DNA of 64,000 nt from contig JAFKAC010000053.1 of assembly GCA_025766275.1 (NCBI GenBank), forward strand, positions 186,001 through 250,000. The letters run 5' to 3'. The position numbers and the translations under genes are program-made. Shown here piece by piece: positions 62,701-64,000 of this stretch; the first letter of the stretch is position 1, and each line of letters starts with the position of its first letter. The notes under the pieces are model-generated. The model was given only the letters and a program-made list of their open reading frames with translations. It had not been told where the DNA came from and ran no database searches. This stretch comes from Lactarius indigo (taxonomy: Eukaryota > Basidiomycota > Agaricomycetes > Russulales > Russulaceae).

Positions 62701-64000
62701 GGGTTCATTGTACCCTCTTGTGAAAAGCCACAGGTTCTTTATCCACACCCGTAAAACGGTCAAATACATTTCAGCCGTAATCCCTGATGTGTGTATTTAG
62801 ACGGTGGGGACAAGATCAGAGTGCGAGTTCACACTGACCATAAGGAACATCTATCAGAGTGATTGCCTGATTGAGCCGCATCTCGGCACTCATTTCAGGT
62901 GCTAGAGCCTTGGAGAGAGCACCAGATGTCTGCTGAATCACATCCAGCATATACGGGGGCACCGTTCCGGGCGTAGAGGAATCGATATCGTCCAATGCGA
63001 GGAAAATCATGTTCGTAAATTCTATGGCGCCTGGATGACTAAGCTGGAGTATTACGTCATCGCTTTTAGTTCCAAGGATAGTTGATACGCATTCTAGCTC
63101 GTCATTGCCATTGCGGGACCTGATTTCGGTTGCGAGCTTGTTTACGACCAACGCTTCAACGCAACGTCCGATCATACGGACAGCGGGGTCACGTTCCCCG
63201 AGTATGCGACGAGTCATCTCTGGGTTGGTAAACGCGATGGAGACATAGGATGGCAAAGGCATCGAGCTTCCGCGTCCAGCATTGTACTCTCTGGTAAAAT
63301 GCCACAGATTCTTCATCCACATATGTAAAACTCTCCTATACATTTCGGCCGTGAGAGACGAGGTCCCTAATATGCATCATTAGATAACAGAGACGAGCTC
63401 AGAGTTCAAGTTCGCACTGACCGTTAGAGACATACATAAGGGAATTTGTCTGATTTAGTCGCATCTTGGCGTTCAATTCAGGTGGTAGCACCTGAGAGAG
63501 AGTACTGGACGTCTGCTGGAACACATCCCGCACGTAGGAGGGTACCGTTCCAAGCGTGAAGGAATACAAGTTGTCCAATGTGAGGAAAACCATGTTCGTA
63601 AATTCGATTGCGCCTGGATGACTGAGTAATAGAATTACGTCATCACTCTTTGTGCCAAGGATAGCTGATAGGCATGCTAGATCGTCATTGCCGACTAGAA
63701 CATTGCGTGACTTGATGTCGGCAGCAAGTTTGTTCACTACCAACACCTCAACACAACGTCCCATCACACGAATGGCAAGGCCACGTTGCTCGCGAATGCG
63801 ACGGGTCAGCTCTGGGTTGGCGAAAGCGATGGAGACATAAGACGGCAATGGCACTGAGTTTCCGCGTTCGTTATATTCTCTTACGAAGTGCCACAGGTTC
63901 TTCATCCACTCACGTAAAATGCTTGTATACATTTCAGCCGTGAGATATGAGGTCCCTAACGTATATCCTTAGACAATAAAGACGGGATCAGAGTATGGGT
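59754..64000 (-). CDS. Large tandem-exon helical-repeat protein (5' end outside window)
   Basis: Exons: 63955-63422, 63366-62839, 62783-62259, 62203-61670, 61614-61084 and 61030-59754, and more upstream of the window. Five exons of 525-534 nt each encode one module of about 176 aa and are phase 1 at both ends. Their introns are 53-55 nt. A module runs SSLT-EMY-S-LR-WMKNLW, F-REYNERG, PLPSYV-IAFANPE, RRIREQ, GRCVEALVVNKLAADIKSR, DELACLSAILGTK, HPGAIEFTNMVFLTLD. The last exon carries two modules without an intron and ends KLLPGVEGSQNT...SPDH. The pattern is all-helical, armadillo-like. From memory it resembles C-terminal regions of other mushroom DUF6535 proteins; the N-terminus needed to confirm this is not in the window. 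Function is unknown. Confidence 0.75.

Noticed and set aside
1..64000. tRNA or rRNA genes
   Set aside because: I looked for cloverleaf-type and conserved rRNA blocks by eye and found none convincing; a tRNAscan run would settle it.

Overview
The window looks like a basidiomycete (Agaricomycete, mushroom-type) nuclear genome. Genes are split by short introns of about 45-85 nt with GTRNGT...YAG sites. The window carries a tandem family of DUF6535 membrane proteins typical of mushrooms, fungal chromodomain Ty3/gypsy elements, a Tad1-like LINE, a Zn(II)2Cys6 protein and a fungal VPS60. There is no bacterial-type operon structure. All calls come from reading the sequence by eye; no database search was run.

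Layout. 1-4.7 kb: end of a proline-rich gene, a Zn2Cys6 nuclear-type protein gene (minus strand) and a repetitive FGMD/PPSP protein gene with three 51-nt introns. 4.85-6.75 kb: a satellite of about 45-bp units that abuts a truncated DUF6535 gene. 6.85-52.2 kb: a minus-strand tandem array of DUF6535 genes, here called A (truncated), B, C (tail frameshift), D (split), E and F, plus two older relics. The spacers are themselves duplicated, and F looks like a mosaic of B, C and E.

Gene D is split by a three-level nested insertion spanning 19.2-41.3 kb. A Tad1-like LINE (12-bp target duplication, poly(A) tail) sits in exon 3 of gene D. A 7.9-kb chromodomain gypsy element (569-bp LTRs, CTTTC target duplication) sits in the LINE ORF2. 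A second, 7.8-kb chromodomain gypsy element (507-bp LTRs, CAAAC target duplication) sits in the pol gene of the first. At each level the reading frames on the two sides agree and no decay is visible, so all three insertions look recent. Both gypsy elements share unusual traits: gag opens without an ATG (a GTG-GCN in good context is the likely start), pol follows gag in the -1 frame at a slippery-type heptamer, and a non-env third coding module lies downstream of the chromodomain. That module is a separate zinc-knuckle ORF in the outer element and is fused to pol in the inner one.

52.6-64 kb: ordinary genes. These are an F-box/LRR-like protein, a DUF3245-like lysine-rich nuclear protein, the ESCRT-III subunit VPS60, an APH-fold (kinase-like) protein whose catalytic residues are altered, and the 3' part of a large minus-strand gene built of at least five tandem symmetric phase-1 exons of about 530 nt. 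The last exon of that gene keeps as coding sequence the stretch that is a 53-55 nt intron in the other modules.
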